From positions 2,418,001 through 2,482,000 of the forward strand of contig NZ_CP076543.1 of NCBI RefSeq assembly GCF_030440515.1: DNA of 64,000 bases. Reading direction: 5' to 3'. The notes beneath the pieces were generated by a model that was not told where the DNA came from, ran no database searches, and worked only from the letters and a program-made list of their open reading frames with translations. The position numbers and the translations under genes are program-made. Shown piece by piece: positions 23,156-31,781 of the stretch; within the stretch, counting starts at the first letter, position 1, and each line of letters begins with the position of its first letter. Source of the stretch: Streptomyces xanthophaeus. Lineage in GTDB: Bacteria > Actinomycetota > Actinomycetes > Streptomycetales > Streptomycetaceae.

Positions 23156-24271
23156 TCACTTACCGTCCGTGAGAACCGGCGCTCCGGTCCCGGAACCCGA
23201 ATCTGGGGAGCCGCTCTGGAGCCCGGGTCGAGAGGCCCTGGACCTCGCGGCGGGCATGGTGGCGGAGCCCGAGCCGGAGCCTGGGCCGGGCACGGCGGCC
23301 CCGGGGCCGAGCCGCACCAGGGCGGCGTGCAGGCCGTCCGCCTCCGCCGAGCCCGTACCCGCCCGGGCCGGCAGCAGCGGCACCACCACCGAGCCGCCCC
23401 GGACCACGCCCGGATGGCGGCGGGCGAGCGTGGTGAGGCCCTGGCCGGGTCCGGCCTCGGCCAGCAGCAGGTCGCGCCCGCCGAGCAGGGCGTCCAGGGC
23501 GGGCCCGAACAGCACCGGCTCGGCCGGCTGCAGTGCCCAGAACCGCGGGTCCCTGGCCTCCCGGTCGGTGAGCAGTGCCCCCGTGTATGCCGAGTACAGC
23601 GGGAGCGTGGGCGTGCGCAGCGGCAACCCGGCCAGTTGGGGCAGGGCCGTCAGTGCGGCCTCGCGCAGTACCGGGCTGTGGAAGGGGGTGAGGGCGCGGG
23701 CCCGCCGGCAGGTGAAGCCGTCGGCCCGCAGCCGTTCCTCGGCGGCCCGCAGGCCCTTCTCCGGTCCGGCGAGCAGGAGTTGGCGGGGGCCGTTGACCGC
23801 TCCGACGACCACGTCGGCGTCGGTGTACGGGGCGACTTCCTCGACGGAGGCGGCCACGGCGAGCATCCCGCCGGCCGGGGCCCCCGCCAGGGAGGTGATG
23901 CGGCCGGCCATCACGGCCACCGCGTCGGGCAGGGTGAAGACGCCGGCCAGCGTGGCGGCGACGACCTCGCCGACGCTGTGGCCGAGCAGCGCGGCGGGCC
24001 GGACCCCCGCGTCCATGACGGTACGGCCCAGGGCCCAGCCCACCGAGAACAGGAGGGGCTGGGCGTACTGGAGGGCGTCCGTGTCGGCGCCGGGGCGGCC
24101 GGCCAGCCAGTGGTCGCGCAGGAAGTGCCCGTGCTCCTCCCAGCATCCGAGCACACGGTCCATGGCGCGGCGGAAGCCGGCGTGGGCCCCGTACAGGCCG
24201 GCGGCCATGCCCGGCTGTTGCGCTCCCTGGCCGGGGAAGAGCAGGACCACGGGCGGTGGTTGGGCGGTCAT
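23156..24271 (-). CDS. Discrete acyltransferase (FabD/DpsD-like)
   Basis: A 371-residue malonyl/acyl-CoA:ACP transacylase-fold protein. Motifs are LLFPGQGAQQPGMAAGLY (about 10-27), the nucleophile Ser99 in GHSVGE, and FHSPVL near residue 214. The last 50 residues are Gly/Ser/Pro-rich and outside the fold. Most type II PKS clusters borrow FabD. A cluster-encoded AT beside a KSIII is the DpsC/DpsD pattern of pathways with a non-acetate starter. It is the first gene of the minimal PKS operon and diverges from KSIII. Its substrate is not readable here. Confidence 0.9.
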   Translation of the reverse strand: MTAQPPPVVLLFPGQGAQQPGMAAGLYGAHAGFRRAMDRVLGCWEEHGHFLRDHWLAGRPGADTDALQYAQPLLFSVGWALGRTVMDAGVRPAALLGHSVGEVVAATLAGVFTLPDAVAVMAGRITSLAGAPAGGMLAVAASVEEVAPYTDADVVVGAVNGPRQLLLAGPEKGLRAAEERLRADGFTCRRARALTPFHSPVLREAALTALPQLAGLPLRTPTLPLYSAYTGALLTDREARDPRFWALQPAEPVLFGPALDALLGGRDLLLAEAGPGQGLTTLARRHPGVVRGGSVVVPLLPARAGTGSAEADGLHAALVRLGPGAAVPGPGSGSGSATMPAARSRASRPGLQSGSPDSGSGTGAPVLTDGK

Positions 24272-24311
24272 GTGTGACTCCTCTCGTCGCGGACGAGGGT
24301 GCGGCCACCGG

Positions 24312-24340
24312 CTCCAGTGCTGCTGGACCGCTCGTACAGC
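24312..24340. promoter_or_regulatory. SARP-type direct-repeat site E (AT / KSIII divergent promoter)
   Basis: Units CTCCAGT (24312), CTGGACC (24323) and GTACAGC (24334) on an 11-bp pitch, in the 230-bp divergent region. It is 41 bp from the AT start, so it could drive the minimal PKS operon, the KSIII gene or both. Confidence 0.5.
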
Positions 24341-24412
24341 ACCGGATCCCATCGTGGTTCCACCGCCGGGGTACGCGATCCGCATCCCGGCCGGCTCCGC
24401 GAGCGGGCATGA

Positions 24413-24448
24413 GGCCGTCGGGCCCGGGCACCCCCGGGCCCGACGGCC
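24413..24448. terminator. 16-bp hairpin inside the AT/KSIII divergent region
   Basis: A perfect stem, GGCCGTCGGGCCCGGG (24413-24428) and complement (24433-24448), with a CACC loop. It lies between site E and the KSIII start, so it would fall in the KSIII leader if transcription began at site E. It may insulate the two units. Confidence 0.6.
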
Positions 24449-24501
24449 CGGACGCGCTTGCGGCAACTGCTCTGGACAGCTGGTGGAAGGGCCATCGGGA
24501 C

Positions 24502-25533
24502 ATGAGGTACGACGACCTGTACATAGCCGGGGCGGCGCTGCACGTGGAGCGCCGCAGCCCGGTGTCCGACGCGTTGCGCGATGGGCTGTGCGACGAGCGG
24601 ACCGCGGAGCGCTCCGGGATCACCTCGGTCGCGGTCTCTGCGGGCGGCTCCGCCCCCGAACTCGCTGTCGAGGCGGCCCGCCTGGCGCTCGCGCAGGCGG
24701 ACGTCGATCCGGTGGACGTGGATCTGCTGCTGCACGCCACGGTCCAGTACCAGGGCCACGACCTGTGGGCGCCGGCCTCGTACATCCAGCGGTACGCGCT
24801 GGGCAACCGCTGCCCGGCCGTGGAGATCCGGCAGCTGTCGAACGGGGGCATGGCCGCGCTGGAGCTGGCGGCGGGGCATCTCGCGCCGGGCTCCGGCCGC
24901 ACGGCCGCGCTGCTCACCACCGGGGACGTCTTCGGCGCGCCCGGATTCGATCGCTGGCGCAGCGATCCGGGCACCGTGTACGGGGATGCGGGCACCGCAC
25001 TGGTCCTGTCGCGCAGGGCCGCCTTCGCCCGGCTGGTCAGTCTGGCGACCGTCTCGGACGCAGACCTGGAGGGGATGCACCGCGGGTCCGACCCCTTCGG
25101 CCGGATGCCGTTCTCGGTCCGGACGCCGATCGATCTCGGTCTGCTCCAACAGGAGTTCGTCGAAGAGACGGGCCGCTCGTACACCGTCGCGCGGATCAAC
25201 GCGGGCCAGGACGAGGCGCTCAAGCGGGCGCTGGCGGACGCCGACTGCACACTGGCGGACATCGACTGGTTCGTCCTGCCGAACTTCGGTCGCAGGCGAC
25301 TGCATTCGGTGTTCCTGCGCCGCTGGAACATCCCCGAGGAGCGCACCACGTGGGCGTTCGGCAGCTCGGTGGGCCATCTCGGCGCGGGTGACCAGTTCGC
25401 CGGGCTCGCGGCCTTGGCCGACTCGGGACGGACCCGGCCCGGGCAACGGTGCCTGGTGTTCGGTGTCGGCGCCGGGTTCACCTGGAGCTGCGCCGTCCTG
25501 GAGCTGTGCGCGACCGCGGGCCGGGCGGGGTGA
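24502..25533 (+). CDS. DpsC-like priming ketosynthase III with Ser nucleophile
   Basis: A 343-residue KSIII-fold protein. The FabH nucleophile Cys is Ser113 here (IRQLSNGGMAALELA). The other expected residues are His193 (GMHRGSD), His292 and Asp297 (GHLGAGD). As I recall, DpsC of daunorubicin biosynthesis uses Ser118, His198, His297 and Asp302, a constant offset of five, so this is a DpsC-type enzyme. It would choose and load a starter other than acetate, such as propionyl. The start is ATG 24502; a longer frame from 24256 crosses the promoter region. Its TGA overlaps the PPTase GTG. Confidence 0.9.
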   Translation: MRYDDLYIAGAALHVERRSPVSDALRDGLCDERTAERSGITSVAVSAGGSAPELAVEAARLALAQADVDPVDVDLLLHATVQYQGHDLWAPASYIQRYALGNRCPAVEIRQLSNGGMAALELAAGHLAPGSGRTAALLTTGDVFGAPGFDRWRSDPGTVYGDAGTALVLSRRAAFARLVSLATVSDADLEGMHRGSDPFGRMPFSVRTPIDLGLLQQEFVEETGRSYTVARINAGQDEALKRALADADCTLADIDWFVLPNFGRRRLHSVFLRRWNIPEERTTWAFGSSVGHLGAGDQFAGLAALADSGRTRPGQRCLVFGVGAGFTWSCAVLELCATAGRAG

Positions 25534-26207
25534 TCCCGCGCCGGGTGACCCTGTGGCAGGGGCGCAGCGAGGACCGCGCGGACACCCTGGCGGCGGACGC
25601 GGCCCTGCTCGCGCCGGACGAGCTGGAGCGGTTACGCCGGCTGCGCACTCCCCTCGCCGCCCGCCGGTACGCCGCTGCGCACGCAGCCGTGCGGCGGCGC
25701 CTGGGCGCTGTGCTGGACGTCGATCCGGTACGGGTGCCCCTCGGGCGCGGCCCGTGCCCGGTCTGCGGTGAGCGCCGGCACGGCCCGCCCGTCGTGCGGA
25801 TGCCCGCCGACGGCCCGGCGCTCTCGTACAGCCTCTCGCGTTCCGGACCGCACTGGATGCTGGCCGTGGCGCCCGGGCATCCGGTCGGGGTGGACCTCGA
25901 ACGGGAGCGGCCGCTGGACGTCGACGCCGTGGCCCGTGCGGCGTTCTCCGCCCGGGAGCGGCGCGCCGTGGCGGGCGCCGGCGGGCGCGCGCTGGCCTTC
26001 CGGTGCTGGACCCGCAAGGAAGCGGTGGCCAAAGCCACGGGGCACGGCATCGCCATGGATCTGCGGGCGGTCGAGACGAGGCCGCGGGATCCGGGTCCGG
26101 TGCGGGTGGCGGCCGGCTGGCAGGTGTACAGCCTGTTCCCGGGCGGGTCGCTGCACGCGGCGGTGGCCGTGCCCGAGGGCGAGCCGGGCCCGGTGTGCCG
26201 CTGGTGA
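25530..26207 (+). CDS. Sfp-type 4'-phosphopantetheinyl transferase
   Basis: A 225-residue enzyme that converts apo-ACP to holo-ACP using coenzyme A. Motifs are GVDLERERPLD (about 115) and CWTRKEAVAKATGHG (about 160), carrying the metal-binding Asp/Glu residues. The GTG at 25530 overlaps the KSIII stop, giving coupled translation. Codon 35 (25632-25634) is TTA, a rare leucine codon that makes translation depend on bldA tRNA in Streptomyces. Its location suggests it serves the cluster ACP. Confidence 0.93.
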   Translation: MIPRRVTLWQGRSEDRADTLAADAALLAPDELERLRRLRTPLAARRYAAAHAAVRRRLGAVLDVDPVRVPLGRGPCPVCGERRHGPPVVRMPADGPALSYSLSRSGPHWMLAVAPGHPVGVDLERERPLDVDAVARAAFSARERRAVAGAGGRALAFRCWTRKEAVAKATGHGIAMDLRAVETRPRDPGPVRVAAGWQVYSLFPGGSLHAAVAVPEGEPGPVCRW

Positions 26208-26228
26208 CGGCGGCACACCGGGCCCGGC
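26183..26228. terminator. Bidirectional terminator overlapping the PPTase stop
   Basis: A perfect 18-bp stem (26183-26200 with 26211-26228) and a 10-base loop, between the convergent PPTase and binding-protein genes. The left arm encodes the last PPTase residues. Confidence 0.85.
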
Positions 26229-26245
26229 GCTTCGGGAAGCTGCGG

Positions 26246-27214
26246 TCAGGGAACGGCCGGGGCCGGAGCCGGGGTGGGCGGCGGGTTGACCGCAGAGGCC
26301 GGGACGGCGGCGGGCTCCAGGTTCCACTTCTTCAGGATGCGCGCGTACGTGCCGTCCTGGATCAGGTGGTCCACGGCCTCCTTGACCGGCTGGGCGAGGG
26401 GCGAGTCCTTCTTCATGGCGAGGCCGACGTTCTTGCGGTCGAGCTCGTTCAGGTACCGCAGTCCGGGCTGTTGCGCGGCCGCGTAGCGCAGGACGCTCGA
26501 CGTCGTCATCAAGATGTCGACGTGGCCCTGGCGCAGCGCCAGGAAGTGGGTCGCGGCGTCGGGGTAGGTGCTGATCTGCAGGGGCTTCTTGCCTTCGGTG
26601 GCGCACTTCTCCGCGGCCGCGCGCAGGTCCGACTCGAAGGTGGTGCCGATGCCGGTGCCCACGTGGAGCCCGCACAGCTCCCCGAGGCCGGTGACCTGCT
26701 TCAGGGCGCTGTCCTCTCGGACGGCGAATCCCGCGCCGTCGGTGAGGTAGAGGACGAAGTCGAGGACCTGGGTCCGCTCCTGGGTGACCGCGAGGTTGGC
26801 GGTGCCCAGCTCGTAGCGGCCGGCGTTCAGCCCGGTGATGAGCGAGGCACCGCTGACGTGCTGGCGGTCCACCGTCAGCCCCAGCACCCTGGCCACGGCC
26901 TCGGAGACGTCGATGTCGACGCCGCGCGGCTCTCCCCCGCCCTCGGGGCTGAAGGCGATGGGCGGGACGCCGATCCCGGAGCCGATCCGCAGGGTCCCGG
27001 AGGCCCGGGTCTGCGCCGGCACGTGCGCGGCGATGGCGGGCACCTCGGCCGTCGCGGAGACCACGTCCTGCGCCCCGTAGTCCCGCGCCCGGCGCTCCTC
27101 GGGGATCTCTCCGCCGCCGCAGCCCGTGAGCGCGAGCAGGGCGGCCGCCAGCAGGGCCGAACAGGCCTTCACGCGGCGGGCGGCGGGTCGGTGGGTCGTG
27201 CGTGCGGGGGTCAT
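26246..27214 (-). CDS. ABC transporter substrate-binding lipoprotein (amino-acid type)
   Basis: A 322-residue secreted lipoprotein of the SBP family 3 (polar amino acids and analogues). It has a signal peptide with lipobox LTGC (Cys about residue 32), GIGVPPIAFSPEGGGEPRGVDIDVSEAVARVL near the ligand entry, and the late-domain MKKDSPLAQPVKEAVDHLI. The ligand is not predictable. It is the last gene of the leftward series starting at SARP1, 31 bp after the ATPase gene. Confidence 0.9.
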   Translation of the reverse strand: MTPARTTHRPAARRVKACSALLAAALLALTGCGGGEIPEERRARDYGAQDVVSATAEVPAIAAHVPAQTRASGTLRIGSGIGVPPIAFSPEGGGEPRGVDIDVSEAVARVLGLTVDRQHVSGASLITGLNAGRYELGTANLAVTQERTQVLDFVLYLTDGAGFAVREDSALKQVTGLGELCGLHVGTGIGTTFESDLRAAAEKCATEGKKPLQISTYPDAATHFLALRQGHVDILMTTSSVLRYAAAQQPGLRYLNELDRKNVGLAMKKDSPLAQPVKEAVDHLIQDGTYARILKKWNLEPAAVPASAVNPPPTPAPAPAVP

Positions 27215-27245
27215 CGTGCCTCCTTGCTCCGGGGTGGCGGCGCCG

Positions 27246-28013
27246 TCACAGGCGGATGAGGAACCGCGCGGTGCGCGGCTGGGCGGGGTGGTCCAGTACC
27301 TGCTCGGGAGGGCCCGACTCGACGATCCGGCCTTCGTCCATGAAGACCACGTGGTCGGCGATCTCGCGGGCGAACTGCATCTCGTGGGTGACGATGACCA
27401 TCGTCATCCCGTCGTCGGCGAGGGCCCGGATCACCTTCAGGACCTCGCCGGTGAGTTCGGGGTCGAGCGCGCTCGTGGGCTCGTCGAAGAGCATGACCTT
27501 CGGCCTCATCGCGAGGGCGCGGGCGATGGCCGCGCGCTGCTGCTCGCCGCCCGAGAGCCGAGTGGGCCGCGCGGCCGCCTTCCCGGACAGTCCGACCTGT
27601 TCCAGCAGTGCGTGCGCGCGGGCCTCGGCCCGTGCGCGCGGGAGTCCGAGGACGGCCATCGGCGCCTCGGTGAGGTTGTCGAGGACCGTCATGTGGGGGA
27701 AGAGCCGGAAGTTCTGGAAGACCATGCCGGTACGGGCGCGCTGGCGCGCGATCTGCCTGGGCCCCAGCTCGTGGAGCCGGCCGTAGCGCCAGTGGTAGCC
27801 CATGAGCTCGCCGTCCACGGTGATGCTTCCGGCGTCGATCCGCTCCAGCCGGTTGACGCATCTGAGCAGCGTGCTCTTGCCCGACCCGGACGGGCCGATG
27901 ACGCAGGTGACCGTGGAGCGTTCGACTCCGAGAGAGATCCCGTCGAGGACTCGCTGCGGGCCGAACGACTTGGTCACACCATCCAGTTCGATCATGCGGG
28001 GGTGTCGGCTCAT
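27246..28013 (-). CDS. Amino-acid-type ABC transporter ATP-binding protein
   Basis: A 255-residue ATPase of the GlnQ/HisP group. Walker A is [11 protein letters not shown] (about 40), the Q-loop is [11 protein letters not shown], the signature is LSGGEQQR and Walker B is [14 protein letters not shown], followed by the VTHEM switch. The ATG at 28013 overlaps the permease stop (ATGA); an internal ATG at 27995 is possible. It powers import with the adjacent permease and binding protein. Confidence 0.93.
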   Translation of the reverse strand: MSRHPRMIELDGVTKSFGPQRVLDGISLGVERSTVTCVIGPSGSGKSTLLRCVNRLERIDAGSITVDGELMGYHWRYGRLHELGPRQIARQRARTGMVFQNFRLFPHMTVLDNLTEAPMAVLGLPRARAEARAHALLEQVGLSGKAAARPTRLSGGEQQRAAIARALAMRPKVMLFDEPTSALDPELTGEVLKVIRALADDGMTMVIVTHEMQFAREIADHVVFMDEGRIVESGPPEQVLDHPAQPRTARFLIRL

Positions 28014-28930
28014 GCGCGGGCCTTCGCTCCGTAGTGGCGCTCGACGAAGTGCTGGACGACACCCAGGGCCGAGGTCAGCAGCAGGTACCAGAGGGTGGCG
28101 ACGAGCAGCAGGGGGATGACGAGGTAGTTGCGGTTGTAGATGAGCTGGGTGGCGAACAGCAGGTCCTGGACGGCGATGACGCTGACGATCGAGGTGCCTT
28201 TGAGCAACCCGATGACCTGGCTCCCCGCAGGCGGGAGGATGGCGGGCATCGCCTGGGGCAGGACGACGCGCCGGAAGATCCGCCACCGGCCGAGGCCGAG
28301 GGCTTCGGCCGCCTCGGTCTGCCCGCGGTCCACGGAGAGGATGCCCGCCCGGACGATCTCCGCGAGCTGGCCCGCCTCGTGCAGCACCAGGCCGATCACG
28401 GCCGCGGTCACCCCGCTGATCAGGCGCTCGGTGGAGAACTCCGTGAAGGCGGGTCCGAAGGGGATGCCCAGGGAGAGCCTCGGGTAGAGCAGCGAGATGT
28501 TGTACCAGAAGAGCAGTTGGACGAGCATCGGCACCGAGCGGAACAGCCAGGTGTAACCCCAGCTCAGGGTCACCAGGATGCGTTGTCCGGACAGGCGCAT
28601 CAGGGCGAGGACGGTGCCGAGGACGAAGCCGGCGACGAAGGCGACCGCGGTCAGCCAGAGCGTCGTCATCAGGCCGGCGACCACCGCGTCGGCGGTGAAG
28701 TACCGGGCGACGACGTCCCACCGGAAGGCACGGTTGGTGACGAGCGCGTGCAGCGCCATCGCCAGCAGGACGATGCCGACTGCGGCGAGGAGGGGTCGCC
28801 ACGGCCGCCGCCGGGGCCGGGCCAGCGCGGCGTCGGCCTTGGGCGGTCGGGCGGCGGGCTCCGCCGTCGGCGTGGCGGTCGCGCCCACGGACGAGCCGCC
28901 CGCGGAGCCCGGCCGGGTGGGCGGGACCAT
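28010..28930 (-). CDS. Amino-acid-type ABC transporter permease
   Basis: A 306-residue permease of the HisM/GlnP type. A charged N-terminal tail (1-45) is followed by about five or six membrane segments. The EAA loop [20 protein letters not shown] (about 220) contacts the ATPase. A single permease gene suggests a homodimer. It begins 9 bp after the LLM oxidoreductase stop, so importer and oxidase are co-transcribed. Confidence 0.92.
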   Translation of the reverse strand: MVPPTRPGSAGGSSVGATATPTAEPAARPPKADAALARPRRRPWRPLLAAVGIVLLAMALHALVTNRAFRWDVVARYFTADAVVAGLMTTLWLTAVAFVAGFVLGTVLALMRLSGQRILVTLSWGYTWLFRSVPMLVQLLFWYNISLLYPRLSLGIPFGPAFTEFSTERLISGVTAAVIGLVLHEAGQLAEIVRAGILSVDRGQTEAAEALGLGRWRIFRRVVLPQAMPAILPPAGSQVIGLLKGTSIVSVIAVQDLLFATQLIYNRNYLVIPLLLVATLWYLLLTSALGVVQHFVERHYGAKARA

Positions 28931-28939
28931 GGATCTCCC

Positions 28940-30004
28940 TCAGTCGTTGGCGTAGTGCGGCAGGACGTGCTCGGCGAAGAGCCGCATCGTGCGGGCGGAC
29001 TCCTCGTAGGGCATGTCGCCGGATATGACCTGGAGGCTGATCGTGAAGTCCCCGAACCAGCCGCGTATCTCGTCGATGGCCGCCCGTACTTCGGCGGGCG
29101 AGCCGACGAGGGCCTTGCGCTGGGCGACCGAACGGTCGAAGTCGCCGCGCCCCGTGGCCTTTTCGACGATCTTCTCGTAGCCCGCGTAGTCGGCGCTGCG
29201 GGTATCGCGCCAGGCCTCGACGGCCGAGGCCAGCGCCCGGCCCGCGCGTTCGTGTGCCCGCTTGCCCTGTGTGCGGGCCTCCTGCGGGTCCTCGGCCAGA
29301 TAGCAGCTGTAGCTCATGTGGATGTCCTCCTCGGTCGGCTTGAAGCCGGCGGCCGAGGCGGCGTCGCGGTAGAGCCCGATGGTCTGCTGGACCTGCTCGC
29401 GCGGGTTGATGGACGGGACGAGCATCACCCCGTACCCGAGCCGGCCGGCCGACTCCGCGGAGGCGGGCGTCCTCGCGGTGGCCACGAGGATGCGCGGGTG
29501 CGGGGCCTGCCAGGGGCGCGGCAGCATCGTCACCGGGCCGAAGCGGTGGAAGCGGCCCTCCCAGACGACGTCCTCCTCGCTCCACAGCCGGCGGCAGGCC
29601 TCGACGCCCTCGTCGAAGCGGGCCCGGCTCTCGTCCATGGACACCTCGAACGCGGCGAACTCGTCCGGGAGGAAGGCCCGTCCGAATCCGACGTCGAGCC
29701 GGCCCTGGGAGATGTTGTCGAGCATGGCGAGCTTGCCGGCCAGCTTGAGGGGGTGCGTGAAGGCGGGCAGCACGGCGCCCGTCACGAGTCGTACCCGGCG
29801 GGTCCGGGCGGCGGCGGCGGCCAGGAAGGTGACGGGGTCGGGGCTGTAGCCGCCGTACTCGTGGAAGTAGTGCTCCACGGTCTTCACGTGGTGGAAGCCG
29901 AGCTCGTCGGCGAGTTCGGCCAGCCGCAGCGACTCCTCGAAGTGTGCTCCGGCGGACTTCTCGGCGGGTCCGACGGTGGGAAACAGGTTGATGCCGAACT
30001 TCAT
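28940..30004 (-). CDS. Luciferase-like (LLM) flavin-dependent monooxygenase 1
   Basis: A 354-residue TIM-barrel enzyme of the bacterial luciferase-like family that uses reduced FMN and oxygen. Segments are [32 protein letters not shown] (about 40-58), [17 protein letters not shown] (about 98-114) and the late-barrel [11 protein letters not shown]. The partner flavin reductase gene lies just upstream. It could hydroxylate the polyketide or act on a solute brought in by the adjacent importer. Confidence 0.88.
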   Translation of the reverse strand: MKFGINLFPTVGPAEKSAGAHFEESLRLAELADELGFHHVKTVEHYFHEYGGYSPDPVTFLAAAAARTRRVRLVTGAVLPAFTHPLKLAGKLAMLDNISQGRLDVGFGRAFLPDEFAAFEVSMDESRARFDEGVEACRRLWSEEDVVWEGRFHRFGPVTMLPRPWQAPHPRILVATARTPASAESAGRLGYGVMLVPSINPREQVQQTIGLYRDAASAAGFKPTEEDIHMSYSCYLAEDPQEARTQGKRAHERAGRALASAVEAWRDTRSADYAGYEKIVEKATGRGDFDRSVAQRKALVGSPAEVRAAIDEIRGWFGDFTISLQVISGDMPYEESARTMRLFAEHVLPHYAND

Positions 30005-30036
30005 GGAGGCCCCTCGGTCGTTGTGGCGGGGATGGA

Positions 30037-30064
30037 CGGGACGGCCCGTGGGCGGGCCGTCCCG
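30037..30064 (-). terminator. Hairpin between flavin reductase and LLM genes
   Basis: A perfect 12-bp stem (CGGGACGGCCCG and complement) with a TGGG loop in the 75-bp gap. Only about 32 bp remain before the LLM start, too little for a full promoter, so it more likely sets the ratio of the two mRNAs than ends transcription fully. Confidence 0.55.
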
Positions 30065-30079
30065 GGCTGCGGGCGGGGG

Positions 30080-30583
30080 TCAACCGGTCCGGGCGGGCAC
30101 GGGCAGCCGTACGTAGTCACGCCGGTGGTAGACGAGGGGTGCGTGTCCGCTCACCCCGGCGTCCTCGATCTCGCCCAGCAGGACACGGTGGTCGCCGGCG
30201 GCGATCTCCTGCCGTACCCGGCACTCGGCGAAGGCACTGACCTGTGCGGTGGGCAGCAGGGGCGCGCCGAGGGCGTGCTCGGACGGCCGCCAGTCGACGC
30301 CCGCGAACTTGTCGGCGCCCTTGCCCGCGAAGTGGTCCGCGAGCCGCTCCTGGCCCGCGGCCAGGAAGTTGACGGCGAACGCTCCCGCGTGGCGGATGGC
30401 ATCCAGCGTCCGGGAGCCGTTGTCCACACAGATCAGCAGCAGTGGCGGAGTGCGCGAGACGGAGCAGACGGCGCTGATCGTCAGGCCGCTCGGCCGGCCG
30501 TCGCCGCCGACGGCGGTGACCACGCAGACCCCTGCCGGATGTGCGCCGAACAGGGCGCGGAACCGTGTGTCATCGACGGCCAT
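30080..30583 (-). CDS. NAD(P)H:flavin oxidoreductase (ActVB-like)
   Basis: A 167-residue FMN-binding split-barrel protein that supplies reduced flavin to two-component monooxygenases. Visible are [50 protein letters not shown] and KFAGVDW. The start is ATG 30583, which lies within the last 14 bp of the kinase gene. It is likely the partner of the LLM enzyme(s) or the ABM/FAD oxygenases in the cluster. Confidence 0.92.
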   Translation of the reverse strand: MAVDDTRFRALFGAHPAGVCVVTAVGGDGRPSGLTISAVCSVSRTPPLLLICVDNGSRTLDAIRHAGAFAVNFLAAGQERLADHFAGKGADKFAGVDWRPSEHALGAPLLPTAQVSAFAECRVRQEIAAGDHRVLLGEIEDAGVSGHAPLVYHRRDYVRLPVPARTG

Positions 30584-31742
30584 CGTCGGCTTCACCTCCC
30601 GTGTACGGCCAACCTCGTCCCGCGTGGTGGAGGACTGGTCCACCGCTTCTGGAAGCGGCGTGGGCCGCCGGCGCGCCGGCCTCGTCGAGGACGGTGGCCA
30701 GCAGGGTCGTGGCATTGCGGTGCAGCGGCACCTCGGTGCCGGGCAGCAGGATGCCGCTCTCGCCCAGGAGCCGGGTCACCCGGGCGGTCATCACGCAGAA
30801 CCGGAACGCGGCGAACACCTCGTGCCAGGCGAGGTGTTCGGCCCGGCGCCCGGTCCCCTCCTCCCAGCGGGCGACGGTCCGCGCCCGCTCGGGCAGTCCG
30901 GGCAGCCGGGAGGCGCCGATGCCCTCGCTCAGGTGCCGGTCCAGGTGCAGGAACCAGGCGAGGTCGGCCTCCGGCGGCCCGAGACCGGTGAGCTCCCAGT
31001 CGAGGAGGGCGGCGGGCCGCAGACCGTCGTAGATGATGTTCCCGAGGCGGGCGTCACCCCACAGCAGCGTCGGCGGGCCCTCGTCGGCGGGCAGGTTGGC
31101 GGTCAGCCAGTCGAGGGCGCGGTGGGCCGCCGGGTTCGCGCCGATCCCGTAGAACTGCAGGTGGGACACGAGGTGCCGGAGCAGGCGTCCGCTGCCCACG
31201 GGGCCGTGCTCGGCCCGGTCCAGGAAGGCGAACGCCCCGGTGGAGAGGTCGGTGCGGTGGACCTGCGCCAGCAGGTCGACGCCCGCGTTCCACGCCGTCT
31301 CCCGGTTCCCGGGCGTCAGCTCCGCCAGCCAACCCTGCCGGTGGTAGGAGGGGAGGTCTGCGGGCACCTGGCCGTCGACCCGGTCCATCACCACGAACGG
31401 AGCGCCCAGGTAGCTGTCGGACGGCTCGTCCCAGCGCACCGACGGTACGGGCAGCGCGGTGTCGCCGAGCAGCTTCAGCACCCGGACCTGGTCCTGCCAG
31501 TGGTCCTCGGGGAAGACCCGGTGGTTGGTGGGGGCGACCCGGATCGCGAGGGGTGCGGACACGGCGCGACCGCCCTCGGTCCACCGCGCGTCGAGCAGCA
31601 GGATCTCGCCGGAGAAGCCGACCTCCTTGGGGACGGTGACGGGGCCGAGCTGCACCTCACCGATGTCGGCGGACCGGGTGCCGAACCAGTGGGTGAGGAC
31701 GGCCCGGGTCAGGTCGGGGTCGCGTTGCAGGGGGACGGGCAC
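30570..31742 (-). CDS. APH-fold phosphotransferase
   Basis: A 390-residue kinase-like protein of the ACAD10/APH group. The catalytic motif is intact in variant form, WGDARLGNIIYDG (about 228), followed by LLDWELTGLGPPEADLAWFL with the metal-binding Asp. Unlike the protein at 6070, it keeps the catalytic Asp and Asn. It could phosphorylate an intermediate, the product as self-protection, or an imported solute. It lies 39 bp after SARP1 and overlaps the flavin reductase start. GTG 31742 is the chosen start. Confidence 0.85.
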   Translation of the reverse strand: MPVPLQRDPDLTRAVLTHWFGTRSADIGEVQLGPVTVPKEVGFSGEILLLDARWTEGGRAVSAPLAIRVAPTNHRVFPEDHWQDQVRVLKLLGDTALPVPSVRWDEPSDSYLGAPFVVMDRVDGQVPADLPSYHRQGWLAELTPGNRETAWNAGVDLLAQVHRTDLSTGAFAFLDRAEHGPVGSGRLLRHLVSHLQFYGIGANPAAHRALDWLTANLPADEGPPTLLWGDARLGNIIYDGLRPAALLDWELTGLGPPEADLAWFLHLDRHLSEGIGASRLPGLPERARTVARWEEGTGRRAEHLAWHEVFAAFRFCVMTARVTRLLGESGILLPGTEVPLHRNATTLLATVLDEAGAPAAHAASRSGGPVLHHAGRGWPYTGGEADDGRR

Positions 31743-31781
31743 GGGTACTCCTCGGATTCGGGTCGCGCCGGGGCACCGGTC

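Noticed and set aside
24256..24501. Longer N-terminus for the KSIII gene
   Set aside because: The added residues lack KSIII homology and would be encoded by the AT/KSIII promoter region and a strong hairpin.
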